A stretch of DNA of 64,000 bases from Bacteroidota bacterium (GCA_018267365.1 JAFDYQ010000001.1:1-64000); one strand, 5' to 3'. Positions 1 through 11,363 are shown, numbered from the stretch's first letter. The notes: a model not told the origin generated them from the letters alone. Numbers and translations: made by a program.

Positions 1-35
1 AAATCTCCCCTGAATCAGGGGAGACTTTAACAGCC
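1..35. repeat. dispersed intergenic repeat, copy 1 (truncated by window edge)
   Basis: A perfect inverted repeat has arms at 4-12 and 16-24 with the 3-nt loop AAT. It is followed by GACTTTAACAGCC. The same tail follows hairpins at 20611-20637 and, on the other strand, at 30406-30459. The hairpin arms differ between copies while the flanks AAATC and GACTTTAACAGCC stay constant, which suggests a structured mobile or REP-like element. It could also act as a terminator for a gene outside the window. Confidence 0.5.
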
Positions 36-119
36 AATATCACACTTCTGTATTTGTCCTGTTCACCTACTATTTTAGGAGGAGCTAGAGGTGGTAAGCC
101 AGCGAATAAGTGTATTTGA

Positions 120-1076
120 TTACTGTATCTCCAGCTGCCGTACCACCTTCTGCATGATCTCAAATACGGTCTCTGCCATCACATTCTCGGAGTCCAGAGT
201 AGGATTGACCTCGGTAAACTCCAGACAGCAGACGCGCTCATTCTGTATGAGATCCAGGATCATATCTGCTGCTTCGCGCTCATTCAGGCCGCCTTTGACC
301 GGAGTACCCGTGCCGCGGGAGATAGATGGGTCCAGGGCATCTACGTCAAAGGAGATATAGATCTTGTCACAGTGGCTGAGGTATTTGATGATCTCGCGGC
401 AGGTCTTGGCCACACCCACTTTTTTAAACTCGGTAGTGGTCACTATCTTGACCTTATTCTTTTTGAGGAGATAAGCCTCCTGCTCTTCAAAATCCCGTAG
501 CGCCACAAACAAGATGTCCCTGTACTCCACTTTGGGCATGATGCCGCCTACATTCTTGAGCATCTCCCACAGCTCTATGGTCTCGTAGTCCAGGTCATTG
601 ACCTTATTCTCTATATTATCTTCGGCCAGTGAGACTGCCATGGGCATGCCGTGCATATTGCCAGATGGAGTGGTGTAGGGAGAGTGGAGATCGGCGTGGG
701 CGTCTATCCATATCACGCCGATATTGGAGTCGGGGTATGCCATCTTGATACCCGCTATAGTACCGCCGGCATTAGAGTGGTCTCCGGATAGGATGATGGG
801 AAACTTGCCATCTTTCAGCACATCACGTACGCCTGCTGCTATACGCTCATACATCTTTAGTACGCTCTTGATACGCCGGGCGTAGCGACTGCCTACCTCT
901 CCATACAGGGCAGCATTATCGTCCGGTATTGCCATCCCGCGGAAGCGTTTAAAGAACGTGCTGCGAAAATCCAGAGCAGCTATTTTCACCGCATCAATAC
1001 CCAGACTCGCCCCCCTGGTACCGGCACCCACCTCAGATTTGACCTCTATGAGCTTGACTGACTTAGTCTTAGCCAT
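120..1076 (-). CDS. rocF: arginase family protein (ureohydrolase)
   Basis: This is a 318-residue ureohydrolase, the usual family length. It should hydrolyse L-arginine to ornithine and urea in the cytoplasm using two Mn ions. The metal-binding motifs are all visible: GDHS at about 98-101, DAHADLH at 125-131 and DVDALDP at 244-250. The loop GNMHGMP at about 139-145 is of the arginase type rather than the agmatinase type. The GGDHS of many relatives reads SGDHS here. The gene stands alone and is divergent from glpK. Formiminoglutamase or another guanidino-hydrolase is possible, but arginase fits best. No promoter could be assigned confidently. Confidence 0.88.
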   Translation of the reverse strand: MAKTKSVKLIEVKSEVGAGTRGASLGIDAVKIAALDFRSTFFKRFRGMAIPDDNAALYGEVGSRYARRIKSVLKMYERIAAGVRDVLKDGKFPIILSGDHSNAGGTIAGIKMAYPDSNIGVIWIDAHADLHSPYTTPSGNMHGMPMAVSLAEDNIENKVNDLDYETIELWEMLKNVGGIMPKVEYRDILFVALRDFEEQEAYLLKKNKVKIVTTTEFKKVGVAKTCREIIKYLSHCDKIYISFDVDALDPSISRGTGTPVKGGLNEREAADMILDLIQNERVCCLEFTEVNPTLDSENVMAETVFEIMQKVVRQLEIQ

Positions 1077-2897
<1,821 letters not shown>

Positions 2898-2940
2898 TTT
2901 ATCTATCTTTCTTTTATCTTCATGGCATAATACTATTACC

Positions 2941-3231
2941 ATGCGCTATCTCATCGCTCTATCCCTGGCCGTGCTGACCATACTGCCTGTCACTGCCCAG
3001 ACCTCACAAAAAGGCCTCAACGTAAACAATAAAGGCGCAGAAGCTAAAAGCTCTAAGGGCGGCGGAGTAGAGGCCCACAAGGGCCAGGTAGCTGCCAAGA
3101 GTAGCTCCGGACACGGCGTGGAAGCCAATAAAAAAGGCATGGAAGTAAAAGGCAGTAAAGGAGGGATGACCATCCAGAAAAAAAAGTTTGAGATCAAGGG
3201 TAAGAATACCAATATCCACTTCGGTAAGTAG
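2941..3231 (+). CDS. small secreted Lys/Gly-rich repetitive protein
   Basis: A 96-residue protein starting MRYLIALSLAVLTILPVTAQ, a clear signal peptide. This start is preferred over an upstream in-frame one that would overlap glpK. The mature part is low complexity: units of the form KG-x-E/A-x-K-S/G-SKGG recur about every 15-20 residues, alternating charged and small residues, and it ends IKGKNTNIHFGK. The pattern suggests an extended beta-repeat or fibre-like exported polypeptide. I do not recognise a family. It sits 43 bp after glpK and 24 bp before a thioredoxin-like gene, so co-transcription is possible. Confidence 0.6.
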   Translation: MRYLIALSLAVLTILPVTAQTSQKGLNVNNKGAEAKSSKGGGVEAHKGQVAAKSSSGHGVEANKKGMEVKGSKGGMTIQKKKFEIKGKNTNIHFGK

Positions 3232-3255
3232 ATATACAACCTTCCTGACTGACAT

Positions 3256-3907
3256 ATGAAACGTTTACTGCTCCTTATGGGCTTGTGTCTCGGGCTATGT
3301 GCGCGTGGCGTATGCCAGATATCACTTAGCGATAGCATCGCTCATTACTTTCAGAATCACCAGCTAGACTCTACTCACCTAGCCAAAATGCTCATGAGGA
3401 CACCTGAGATGGGCGACTATCAAGGTGCAGAGACGGATGCTGCACTTCAGTTGTATCCTCTGATACCTGATTCCTTTCTGTCTGTACTGCATCGGGATTC
3501 GGGTTCATTTAAGATAGTATTGCTATGGTCATGCTGGAGTAAATATGGCATAGAGCAAATGCTCACTCACAGAGCATTCTTTGATCAGAATAACTACGAC
3601 GTATACCTCATCTCAGCAGATCTGAATAATGACACGCAGAGAGATACTGTCAAGCGATTCCTCTCCTACCTGGGTGTCAGAGATCAGGCCTATCAGATAG
3701 TAGCTCCGGTCAGCCTCACCGATCTGCAGAATAGCTGGCCCGTGGCCAAGACCCTGGCCTGGCTCACAGAGCAGCCTGCCCCCCTCTGCACCTGCCGATG
3801 TTTGCGCGGCAATACCTGGTGCTGTCGTCTATGATCCCAAGGGCTTGATTGTCCGAATTTTGACCACCAGGTTTGACTTTTCTCAGCTGCTGCACTACAG
3901 GCGCTAG
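3256..3907 (+). pseudogene. exported thioredoxin-like (TlpA/AhpC-type) protein, frameshifted
   Basis: The open frame runs 3256-3834 (192 aa) and begins with a signal peptide (MKRLLLLMGLCLGLCARGVC). A thioredoxin-fold core follows, with the beta strand FKIVLLWSCWSKYG, where the usual CxxC is replaced by WSCWSKYG, leaving one Cys. At the C run 3779-3784 the frame changes. The +1 frame from 3782 reads PSAPADVCAAIPGAVVYDPK and continues to a stop at 3905-3907, which is the expected thioredoxin C-terminal half (cis-Pro region and VVYDPKG strand). Removing one C restores a protein of about 216 residues. It may be a sequencing error, a phase-variable tract or a true pseudogene. Function as a redox or resilience protein is inferred only from the fold. 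Confidence 0.6.
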
Positions 3908-4034
3908 CATATTTCGGCCAACAGACCAATTTCCTAGCCACAACAAGCTCTACGGGGTATAACGCGTTGTTTTTTTTACCCTTCACTATTATTACATTCG
4001 TTCGCGTTTATCCTTAAATAAAAACTGAACTCAA

Positions 4035-6644
4035 ATGCAACTGAGACCCTTTGCTGCACTGATGATCGCCGCAGCCCTCTTGTCCGCCGACCTGCTTTCT
4101 GCACAGACCGCGGCTCCTGCTACGACCACTACCAGCACTACCGCCAAGGCAAAATCTAATGACCCATCGGCTCTGAGCTGGCGCAAAAACAAGCGTACCG
4201 CCAAAAAGCTGATCAAAAAAGGTAAAGCAGAAGCTGCTGTACCATATCTGGAGGCGGGTGCCGGCAAGAAACCTAAGAAGGCTTACTTTGCCGAGAATCT
4301 CTCTAAAATAGAATATAGCCTGCGCGACTATGTAGCGGCTAATAAGTGGTACAAGGTCCTTGTGGACAAGGACTCAGCCAGGCACAAGAAACCGGCGTAC
4401 ATATTTGAGTACGCCCGTACGCAGAAGAACCTCGGCCAATATGAAGAGGCCAAGGCTAACTTTGCAAGGTTCAAAAAATTAGCAGGCGATGATGATGCAT
4501 CCTCTGAGATGAAAAAGCGCGCCACACGCGAAGCTATGGGCTGCGATCGCGGTATCTTCTACCGTGATAGCGTGACCAAACATGACTTTAAAGTAAAACA
4601 CCTGGACCAGAGTATCAATCAGGCTTCGAGCAATTTTGCACCGATGCCAAAAGATAACGCACTTTATTTTAACTCTCAGAAAGCTGACCATGCCATCATC
4701 TACAAGTCCCGCAAAAATGGCAAGTCATGGTCTACAGCAGACGAGCTGGCAGCTGATATCAATGTAGCCAAGGCAAACGTGACCACTCCTGCGTTTTCTG
4801 TAGACGGCTCTACGATGTACTACACCGTATGCCCTGATGACAATGGCGCCAAGGTAAAACCGAAGTGCCAGATCTATAGCAGCCACATGATAGCGGGCGT
4901 ATGGGAGAAAGGCACTGCACTGGGAGCGCTGCTCAATGATGGTCTGAGCAACAATATGGCTCCGGCTGTAGGCAAGAACAAAGACAATGAAGATGTGCTC
5001 TATTTTGTGAGTGACCGCAATATCGGCAAGGGCCTCGATATCTTCTACTCCAAGCTGAACGCGGATGGATCGGTAGGCAAGCCACACTCTGTAGGTAGCC
5101 TGATCAATAGCAGGGGCGATGAGATGAGCCCATACTACGATGCCGCATCCAAGACGCTCTATTTCAGCTCAAACGGACTGATCAATATAGGTGGCTATGA
5201 CGTATACAAGACCACCTGGGATGCCAATGGTGAATGGGTAGACCCAGAGAATATGGGGACGCCTATCAACTCCAGCGTAGATGACTATTATTTCTCTCTG
5301 AACGATAAGCAAACGCTCGGTTATGTGGCATCTAACAGGCTTGAGCCGGGTATGTTTAAGGGCGGTTGCGCTACCTGCTCCGATGATATTTTTGAGGTAG
5401 CTACCACGCGTCTCTTCCTGGCTGTGACAGGTAGCGTCTATGAGGAGAAAGACGGCCAGCGTATTCCTGCCAGCGAGGGTAGCGTAATGCTCTATGACGA
5501 CCGCAATGGTACTGAGCTGGGCTCATACATCCCGGTAGATGGCAGGTATTTCTTTGACCTGCAGCCCAAGAGAGGCTACAAGGTGCTGACCCGCCGGGAT
5601 GGATACTATGACGGTGTGTCTACCTTCAATACTGACGCCAATACAGAAAGCGATACGCTGACCTACGACCTCCTGCAGAAAAAGAAAGAAGAGACGAATC
5701 CGCTTTTTGGCAGAGTGATAGGCCGCATCTATTATGACTATGACCAGGCCCGCCTGCGTGCAGACTCACGTGACAGCCTGCGCAAGATCTATGATATCAT
5801 GCAGCAGTTTCCTACCTATGTATTTGAGGTAGGAGCCCATACAGACGGCAAAGGTACCGAAGACTACAACCTCGCCCTCTCCCGCCGCCGTGCAGATGCA
5901 GCTATGGGGTACTTCAGCTATGAGAAAAAGATCAGCAAGGATCGCCTGATCCCTAAGGCATATGGCACCTCTCAGCCGGTAGCGCCTAATAAGACGCCGG
6001 ATGGCAAAGATAATCCACAGGGCCGCGCGCTGAACCGTCGCACTGAGTTTAAGATCATAAGCGAGCTGACACCGGAGCAGATAGCTGCAGACGAGGCAAA
6101 AAATAACAAGAATAAAAAGTCAGCTCCGGCCAAAGAAAAAAAGACTAATACGCCGGCTAAAGGCACCTCTGAGGCACCTATACCAGTGAAAGAAACATCG
6201 GCTACCGCGGCTCCTAAAAAGATAGCTGTAACCACTCCTAAAGGTAGGGACGAAAAAATAGCCAAGGTGGTAAAGAAAGACGTAGTATTCAGCAAGCCTA
6301 CACCTGAGCCAAAAGCTGAGAGCAAGACAGAAACAGCAGTATATAAAACTGCCCCATCCGAGTCTATAACACTGAAGGGTACTATATATACAGTCAAAGG
6401 CAATAACAGACAGCAGGCCGGTGAGGCGGCTGTCTTCCTGACCAGCGATGTAGAGGGATTTCAGCAGAAAGTCTCTTATGTCAAGGGCGATGGGTCGTAC
6501 TATTTTGACCTGACCCGTGCTACGCCGGGCATCTACAAGATAGTAGCCCGCAAAGGAAACTTTGAGAGCAATGAGATATCTATGAGCCTGGAGCACATCA
6601 AACAAGTGAAAGCCCCGATAGATCTGGAGATACCGGTAAAATAA
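4035..6644 (+). CDS. OmpA-family protein with TPR, PD40 propeller and regulatory-like domains (PorE-like)
   Basis: An 869-residue exported protein with an N-terminal signal sequence (about 1-24). Domains in order are a TPR-like helical region (about 40-150), WD40-like PD40 beta-propeller repeats (about 195-400; motifs such as YFVSDR and LYFSSNG), a carboxypeptidase-regulatory-like beta domain (about 455-545) and an OmpA peptidoglycan-binding domain (about 560-675, with GAHTDGKG and NRRTEF). This order matches PorE of the type IX secretion system and its Bacteroidota paralogues. Unusually, a Lys/Ala/Pro-rich linker (about 685-770) and a second regulatory-like beta domain (about 776-869) follow OmpA. 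It probably anchors an envelope machine to peptidoglycan; exact PorE identity is not proven. Confidence 0.8.
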   Translation: MQLRPFAALMIAAALLSADLLSAQTAAPATTTTSTTAKAKSNDPSALSWRKNKRTAKKLIKKGKAEAAVPYLEAGAGKKPKKAYFAENLSKIEYSLRDYVAANKWYKVLVDKDSARHKKPAYIFEYARTQKNLGQYEEAKANFARFKKLAGDDDASSEMKKRATREAMGCDRGIFYRDSVTKHDFKVKHLDQSINQASSNFAPMPKDNALYFNSQKADHAIIYKSRKNGKSWSTADELAADINVAKANVTTPAFSVDGSTMYYTVCPDDNGAKVKPKCQIYSSHMIAGVWEKGTALGALLNDGLSNNMAPAVGKNKDNEDVLYFVSDRNIGKGLDIFYSKLNADGSVGKPHSVGSLINSRGDEMSPYYDAASKTLYFSSNGLINIGGYDVYKTTWDANGEWVDPENMGTPINSSVDDYYFSLNDKQTLGYVASNRLEPGMFKGGCATCSDDIFEVATTRLFLAVTGSVYEEKDGQRIPASEGSVMLYDDRNGTELGSYIPVDGRYFFDLQPKRGYKVLTRRDGYYDGVSTFNTDANTESDTLTYDLLQKKKEETNPLFGRVIGRIYYDYDQARLRADSRDSLRKIYDIMQQFPTYVFEVGAHTDGKGTEDYNLALSRRRADAAMGYFSYEKKISKDRLIPKAYGTSQPVAPNKTPDGKDNPQGRALNRRTEFKIISELTPEQIAADEAKNNKNKKSAPAKEKKTNTPAKGTSEAPIPVKETSATAAPKKIAVTTPKGRDEKIAKVVKKDVVFSKPTPEPKAESKTETAVYKTAPSESITLKGTIYTVKGNNRQQAGEAAVFLTSDVEGFQQKVSYVKGDGSYYFDLTRATPGIYKIVARKGNFESNEISMSLEHIKQVKAPIDLEIPVK

Positions 6645-6649
6645 ATCAC

Positions 6650-6677
6650 CAAAAGCCGCTCAGTGAGCGGCTTTTTT
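6650..6677 (+). terminator. rho-independent terminator after the OmpA-family gene
   Basis: A GC-rich stem GCCGCTC-AGT-GAGCGGC is followed by six T residues and preceded by A residues. It lies about 6 bp after the stop codon at 6644. The A-tract on the 5' side could also let it function in the other direction. Confidence 0.85.
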
Positions 6678-6748
6678 ATTGCTGCTCTTTTTGCACATCA
6701 GTTTGGGCGCAGATTTATTTACTTTGACCTAAGAAGACTCTGTAGTGC

Positions 6749-8182
6749 ATGAATGTCAAAATCAATAAGACCAAGATAGTAGCCACCTGGGGGCCTGCCT
6801 GTGAGGATGAGAACGTGATGCTGGAGATGATCCAGGCGGGTGTAGATGTGTTCCGTTTCAACTTCTCTCATGGCAAGCATGAGAAGCACCTGGAGGGTTT
6901 CCAAAAGGTGCGCAAGATATGTGATGAGCATGGACTGAATATCGGTATCCTGGCCGACCTGCAGGGACCCAAGATCCGCCTGGGCCTGGTCCGTGACAAT
7001 CTGGAAGTGCTGGAGACCGGCAGTGAGATAGAGATCACCACGGAGAATTGCCTCAGCACATTCAAAAAGATCTTTATCAGCTATGAGAATCTGGCGCTGG
7101 AGGCAGAGCCCGGCGATGCCATACTGATAGATGATGGCCGCGTAGAACTCAAAGTACTGACCACTGACCGCAAGAGCCTACTCACTGCCAGGGTCGTAGT
7201 AGGCGGCAAGATCAGTAATAATAAAGGAGTAAACCTGCCTGATACCAAGACGAAGGTCCCGGCACTGACAGAGAAAGACCGCCGCGACCTGGACTTTGCG
7301 CTGGCAAATGGGGCCAACTGGATCGCATTGTCTTTTGTGCGGTCACCTAAAGACGTAGAAGAACTAAAGAGCATCGTAGGCGAGCGCAATAGCTACATCA
7401 AGGTGATGGCCAAGATAGAAAAGCCCGAGGCACTGGTAGAGATAGACAAGATCATAGAGGCTGCCGACGGCATCATGATAGCGCGGGGTGACCTGGCCGT
7501 AGAGGTGCCACAGGAGAAGATGCCACTGATACAAAAAGACATCGTGAAGCGCTGCATACGCAAGGCAAAACCAGTAGTAGTCGCCACACAGATGATGGAC
7601 TCTATGATCGAGAGCCCGAATCCCACCCGCGCAGAGATCACAGACGTAGCCAATGCGGTAATAGACGGAGCCGATGCGGTGATGCTGAGCGGCGAGAGCA
7701 GCATGGGCAAATATCCGGTGCGCGTGATACAGATCATGGAGAAGATCCTGAATAATGTTGAATCGTTTGACGACCTGATCTACAATAAGCAACTGATACC
7801 GGATAAAGAGTCCGCCTCTTTCCTTTCTGATGCCATCTGCTACAATGCAGCACGTATGAGCAGCGAGCTGGGAGCCCGCGCCATTATCGGCATGACCTTT
7901 AGCGGCTATACGGGCTTCCTGCTCTCCAGCTACAGGCCCAAGGCAGAGGTATTCATCTTCACAGAAAATAAAGCCCTGCTGAATGCACTCTGTATATGCT
8001 GGGGTGTCAGAGCGTTTCACTATGATAGATTCGTGGGTACGGACACCACCATACGTGATGTAGTGCGGATACTGAAGGAGCGCGAGCTGGTAAAAGAAGG
8101 CGACATGATAGTCAATATCGGATCGATGCCGCTGGCTGCACGGGGACGCGCCAATATGATGAAGGTGACTGTTGTGGAATAA
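6749..8182 (+). CDS. pyk: pyruvate kinase
   Basis: A 477-residue glycolytic enzyme converting phosphoenolpyruvate and ADP to pyruvate and ATP in the cytosol. Visible motifs are KTKIVATWGPAC at the N terminus, FRFNFSHG at about 36, ADLQGPKIRLG at about 73, the catalytic lysine segment KIEKPEAL at about 222, GIMIARGDLAVEVP at about 242 and DAVMLSGES at about 313. The C-terminal domain ends MKVTVVE, complete for the short bacterial form without an extra C-terminal domain. The gene stands alone between the upstream terminator and the CLC gene. The assignment is secure. Confidence 0.97.
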   Translation: MNVKINKTKIVATWGPACEDENVMLEMIQAGVDVFRFNFSHGKHEKHLEGFQKVRKICDEHGLNIGILADLQGPKIRLGLVRDNLEVLETGSEIEITTENCLSTFKKIFISYENLALEAEPGDAILIDDGRVELKVLTTDRKSLLTARVVVGGKISNNKGVNLPDTKTKVPALTEKDRRDLDFALANGANWIALSFVRSPKDVEELKSIVGERNSYIKVMAKIEKPEALVEIDKIIEAADGIMIARGDLAVEVPQEKMPLIQKDIVKRCIRKAKPVVVATQMMDSMIESPNPTRAEITDVANAVIDGADAVMLSGESSMGKYPVRVIQIMEKILNNVESFDDLIYNKQLIPDKESASFLSDAICYNAARMSSELGARAIIGMTFSGYTGFLLSSYRPKAEVFIFTENKALLNALCICWGVRAFHYDRFVGTDTTIRDVVRILKERELVKEGDMIVNIGSMPLAARGRANMMKVTVVE

Positions 8183-8266
8183 AGTATTATTCCTAGTTAC
8201 CAGACCATTACATTCCTATTCGCCGAAATTTTAATGATTTAACACGCATGACACATGATGGCCATG

Positions 8267-8274
8267 TAACTTTG
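8267..8274 (+). promoter_or_regulatory. candidate Bacteroidota -7 element upstream of CLC gene
   Basis: TAACTTTG matches the TAnnTTTG -7 consensus. It lies only 8 nt before the TTG start at 8283, so the transcript would be leaderless or nearly so. No good TTTG -33 box is present at the ideal spacing. Confidence 0.35.
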
Positions 8275-8282
8275 CCGGCGAT

Positions 8283-10172
8283 TTGAAAGAAGAACAGTAC
8301 ACTGGCACACAGGGCATCCCTCTCGCCCCCTCTATCAATAGCCTCCTCGACGATACAGGCATCAACGAAAAACAATTTTCCGTCAGACGCACGCTTTTCA
8401 TTACCGCACTCGCATTTGTCAATGCCATTGCCGTAGGTTTTATAGCCAAAGGCCTTGACATGCTGATCAACTTTACTACAAGTATATGCTTCTACGGCAG
8501 GCCGGCTACAGAGCGTGTATCACCTGCCGGCAATCACCTCGGGCTATGGGTCATCGCCTTGCCGGTGGCCGGTGGCATCATAGTGGGTCTCATGGCACGC
8601 TATGGCTCCAAGGCCATCCGCGGGCATGGCATACCCGAGGCTATGGAGAAAATATTAACGGATGAGAGCCGCATTTCACCACTTATCACTTTTCTCAAAC
8701 CTCTATCTGCTGCTATCTCCATCGGTACAGGCGGACCCTTTGGTGCGGAGGGTCCTATCATAGCTACCGGCGGAGCATTCGGATCTGTTTGCGGACAGAC
8801 TCTGCGGACCACCGCACGTGAGCGCAAAGTGCTGCTGGCCGCAGGTGCCACAGCTGGTATGACGGCCATATTTGGCACTCCCTTCGCAGCTATATTACTT
8901 GCTATAGAGCTATTGCTCTTCGAGTTTTCACCTAAGAGTTTTGTGCCTGTAGTGATAGCTTGTGTCACCGGTGCATGCTGCCACTTTTTGCTTTTCAGCA
9001 CTTCAGCTACTTTTCCTATGCCGCAGGTGGCAGCACCCGACCGCAATGCAGTGATCGCTTATGCCATCATCGGTATCCTGATCGGCCTGGCATCTGTGAT
9101 CGTGACCAAGGCCGTCTATTGGATAGAAGACGCTTTTGAGAAACTGCCTATCCACTGGATGTGGTGGCCTGCTATAGGTGGTCTGGTAGTAGGTGTGATC
9201 GGTTACTTCGCTCCGCTCACCCTCGGCGTGGGATATTCTAATATTACTATGGCGCTATCCGGTACGATAGCACTCAGCGCCCTTGCTTCTCTCTGCGTGA
9301 TGAAGTTTGCCTCTTGGTCTATAGCACTGGGCAGTGGCACATCTGGCGGTACCCTCGCTCCACTGCTCACCATAGGCAGCACACTCGGCTGCCTCATGGG
9401 TATAGCAGTACAGCAGTGGATACCGGAGGCGCATATCAGCCTGCCGCTGTGCGCGCTGGTAGGTATGGCAGGATTATTTGCAGGGGCATCCAGAGCCCTC
9501 CTGACAGCTATCGTATTTGCTTTGGAAACTACGATGCAGGAGAATACTCTATTGCCATTGATCGCAGGTTGTGTCACCTCTTATATGGTGTCTTTTGTTT
9601 TTATGAAAGGAACCATCATGACTGAGAAGATCAATCGGCGCGGCGTGGTCACACCTGAGAGCTTCCATCCTGATGTATTGCAGAATACTATGGTCTCCGA
9701 TATCCTTTCTCACAGCAAAGAAGCGGAGAAGGTCACCCTATTCAATAGCAATGAGCGCATTCACGATGTGAAGCTGCAGCTGATCCGCTCTGCTTATAGC
9801 TTCAACACATTGCTCATAGAAAACGACGATCATCAAATAGTAGGTACTATAGCCAAGTCTGAATTATATCACTCCACACTCTCGCCTATCGCCACTATAG
9901 GTGAGCTGGCCAATTCAAAGGTGTATACCATCTACGGAGACAATACTCTACAGCTCGGCGTCCACTTCCTGCTAAAGACAAAGCAGGATATACTACCAGT
10001 GATCCATCGCGATACTAGGCAGGTGTGCGGTATCCTCTCTTCTACTGATATACTCATGGCCTACGAGAAGCGGATGCAGCAGGACACCTTCAGACAGCGT
10101 GGCATATCAGCGCAGGACGAACTCTGGAAAGCCATTTCACGTGGCAGGCAGCTCATCTCTGGCCGCTCCTGA
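8283..10172 (+). CDS. CLC-family chloride channel/antiporter with C-terminal CBS pair
   Basis: A 629-residue membrane protein that moves chloride or another anion, possibly exchanged for protons, across the inner membrane. The CLC selectivity motifs are visible: GHGIPE at about 112, GGPFGAEGPI at about 150 (the gating glutamate is kept; the usual G-K/R-EGP is GAEGP) and GSGTSGGTLAP at about 345. Two CBS domains occupy about 475-605. The start is TTG: no in-frame ATG precedes the first transmembrane helix, and the next ATG (about residue 60) would remove that helix. Whether it is a channel or an H+/Cl- exchanger cannot be decided from what I can see. Confidence 0.9.
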   Translation: MKEEQYTGTQGIPLAPSINSLLDDTGINEKQFSVRRTLFITALAFVNAIAVGFIAKGLDMLINFTTSICFYGRPATERVSPAGNHLGLWVIALPVAGGIIVGLMARYGSKAIRGHGIPEAMEKILTDESRISPLITFLKPLSAAISIGTGGPFGAEGPIIATGGAFGSVCGQTLRTTARERKVLLAAGATAGMTAIFGTPFAAILLAIELLLFEFSPKSFVPVVIACVTGACCHFLLFSTSATFPMPQVAAPDRNAVIAYAIIGILIGLASVIVTKAVYWIEDAFEKLPIHWMWWPAIGGLVVGVIGYFAPLTLGVGYSNITMALSGTIALSALASLCVMKFASWSIALGSGTSGGTLAPLLTIGSTLGCLMGIAVQQWIPEAHISLPLCALVGMAGLFAGASRALLTAIVFALETTMQENTLLPLIAGCVTSYMVSFVFMKGTIMTEKINRRGVVTPESFHPDVLQNTMVSDILSHSKEAEKVTLFNSNERIHDVKLQLIRSAYSFNTLLIENDDHQIVGTIAKSELYHSTLSPIATIGELANSKVYTIYGDNTLQLGVHFLLKTKQDILPVIHRDTRQVCGILSSTDILMAYEKRMQQDTFRQRGISAQDELWKAISRGRQLISGRS

Positions 10173-10241
10173 TATGCTCTATTGCACATATACCCGTAAT
10201 AGTTAATTTTATCGATCCAAACCACACACTAAAATCATATT

Positions 10242-11297
10242 ATGGCAATCAACGTCGAATTACTCAAGCAATGCTGCGGGGTGCCGGGCATATCGGGCTT
10301 TGAGCAGAAGGTGCGCGAACTCGTGACCAAGGAACTGAAAGGTGTGGTCTCTGACCTCTATACAGATAATATGGGCAACCTCGTAGCCGTACTCAAGGGC
10401 AAAGACAGCTCTAAGAAAGTAATGGCCGCTGCGCATATGGATGAGATCGGTTTTATGGTCAAGGCCATAGATGAGCATGGCTTTATCAAGATACAGACCA
10501 TCGGTGGCTTTGACCCCAAGACGCTCACTGCTCAGCGTGTGATCGTACATGGCAAAAAGGATATGATAGGTGTGATGGGCTCTAAGCCGATCCATATCAT
10601 GACGCCCGATGAGCGCTCCAAGCCACCTCAGATCAGTGACTACTTCGTAGACCTGGGCCTGCCCAAGGCGGAGGTAGAGAAATACATCGAGATCGGTGCA
10701 CCGATCACCCGTCTCAGCGAACTGATAGAGATGGGCGACTGTATCAATAGTAAATCGGTGGACAATCGTGTAGCTGTCTTTGTACTGCTGGAGACGCTCA
10801 AGGAGCTGAAGGGTCAGGATATCCCTTATGACTTCTACGGAGTCTTCACGGTACAAGAAGAGGTAGGCCTGCGTGGCGTACATGTAGCTGCACATCATGT
10901 CAATCCTGACTTCAGCCTTTGCATTGATACGACTATCGCCTTTGATACGCCGGGAGCCAAGCCGGAAGAAATGGTGACCAAACTCGGAGACGGGGTAGCT
11001 ATCAAGATCATGGATGGCGGAGTGATATGCGACTACCGCATGGTACAGTATATGAAAGAACAAGCTAACAATGCTAAACTGAAATATCAGATGGAGATAC
11101 TACCGGCCGGCGGTACTGATACCGCAGGCATGCAGCGCATGGCTACCAATGGCACCATAGCCGGAGCAGTCTCTATCCCTACACGCCACATACACTCCCA
11201 TATAGAGATGGCTAATAAGAATGATATACGAGGCAATATAGACCTGATGAAGCTCTGCGTACAGAACTTTGATAAGTATGACTGGTCTTTCAAATAA
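10242..11297 (+). CDS. M42 family metallopeptidase (glutamyl aminopeptidase / endoglucanase-like)
   Basis: A 351-residue cytosolic di-metal aminopeptidase, the typical size for M42 enzymes that form dodecameric tetrahedral particles and trim peptides. Metal and catalytic residues are in place: AAHMDEIGF at about 66, KSVDNRVA at about 169, the catalytic glutamates in TVQEEVGLRG at about 207, CIDTT at about 228 and the late histidine segment PTRHIHSHIEM at about 313. The CBS-containing CLC gene upstream is co-oriented with a 69-bp gap; a shared transcript is possible. The specific peptide substrate cannot be predicted. Confidence 0.93.
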   Translation: MAINVELLKQCCGVPGISGFEQKVRELVTKELKGVVSDLYTDNMGNLVAVLKGKDSSKKVMAAAHMDEIGFMVKAIDEHGFIKIQTIGGFDPKTLTAQRVIVHGKKDMIGVMGSKPIHIMTPDERSKPPQISDYFVDLGLPKAEVEKYIEIGAPITRLSELIEMGDCINSKSVDNRVAVFVLLETLKELKGQDIPYDFYGVFTVQEEVGLRGVHVAAHHVNPDFSLCIDTTIAFDTPGAKPEEMVTKLGDGVAIKIMDGGVICDYRMVQYMKEQANNAKLKYQMEILPAGGTDTAGMQRMATNGTIAGAVSIPTRHIHSHIEMANKNDIRGNIDLMKLCVQNFDKYDWSFK

Positions 11298-11314
11298 GTA
11301 TGTCTCACAGCAAT

Positions 11315-11346
11315 AAAAAAAGGAGCGATGATCATCGCTCCTTTTT
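11315..11346. terminator. bidirectional terminator between convergent genes
   Basis: A perfect stem GGAGCGATGA/TCATCGCTCC is flanked by A and T runs (AAAAAA before, TTTTT after). It lies between the M42 peptidase stop at 11297 and the convergent T9SS cargo gene ending at 11364, so it can stop transcription from both sides. Confidence 0.9.
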
Positions 11347-11363
11347 AGTTTATAGTAGTCTGG

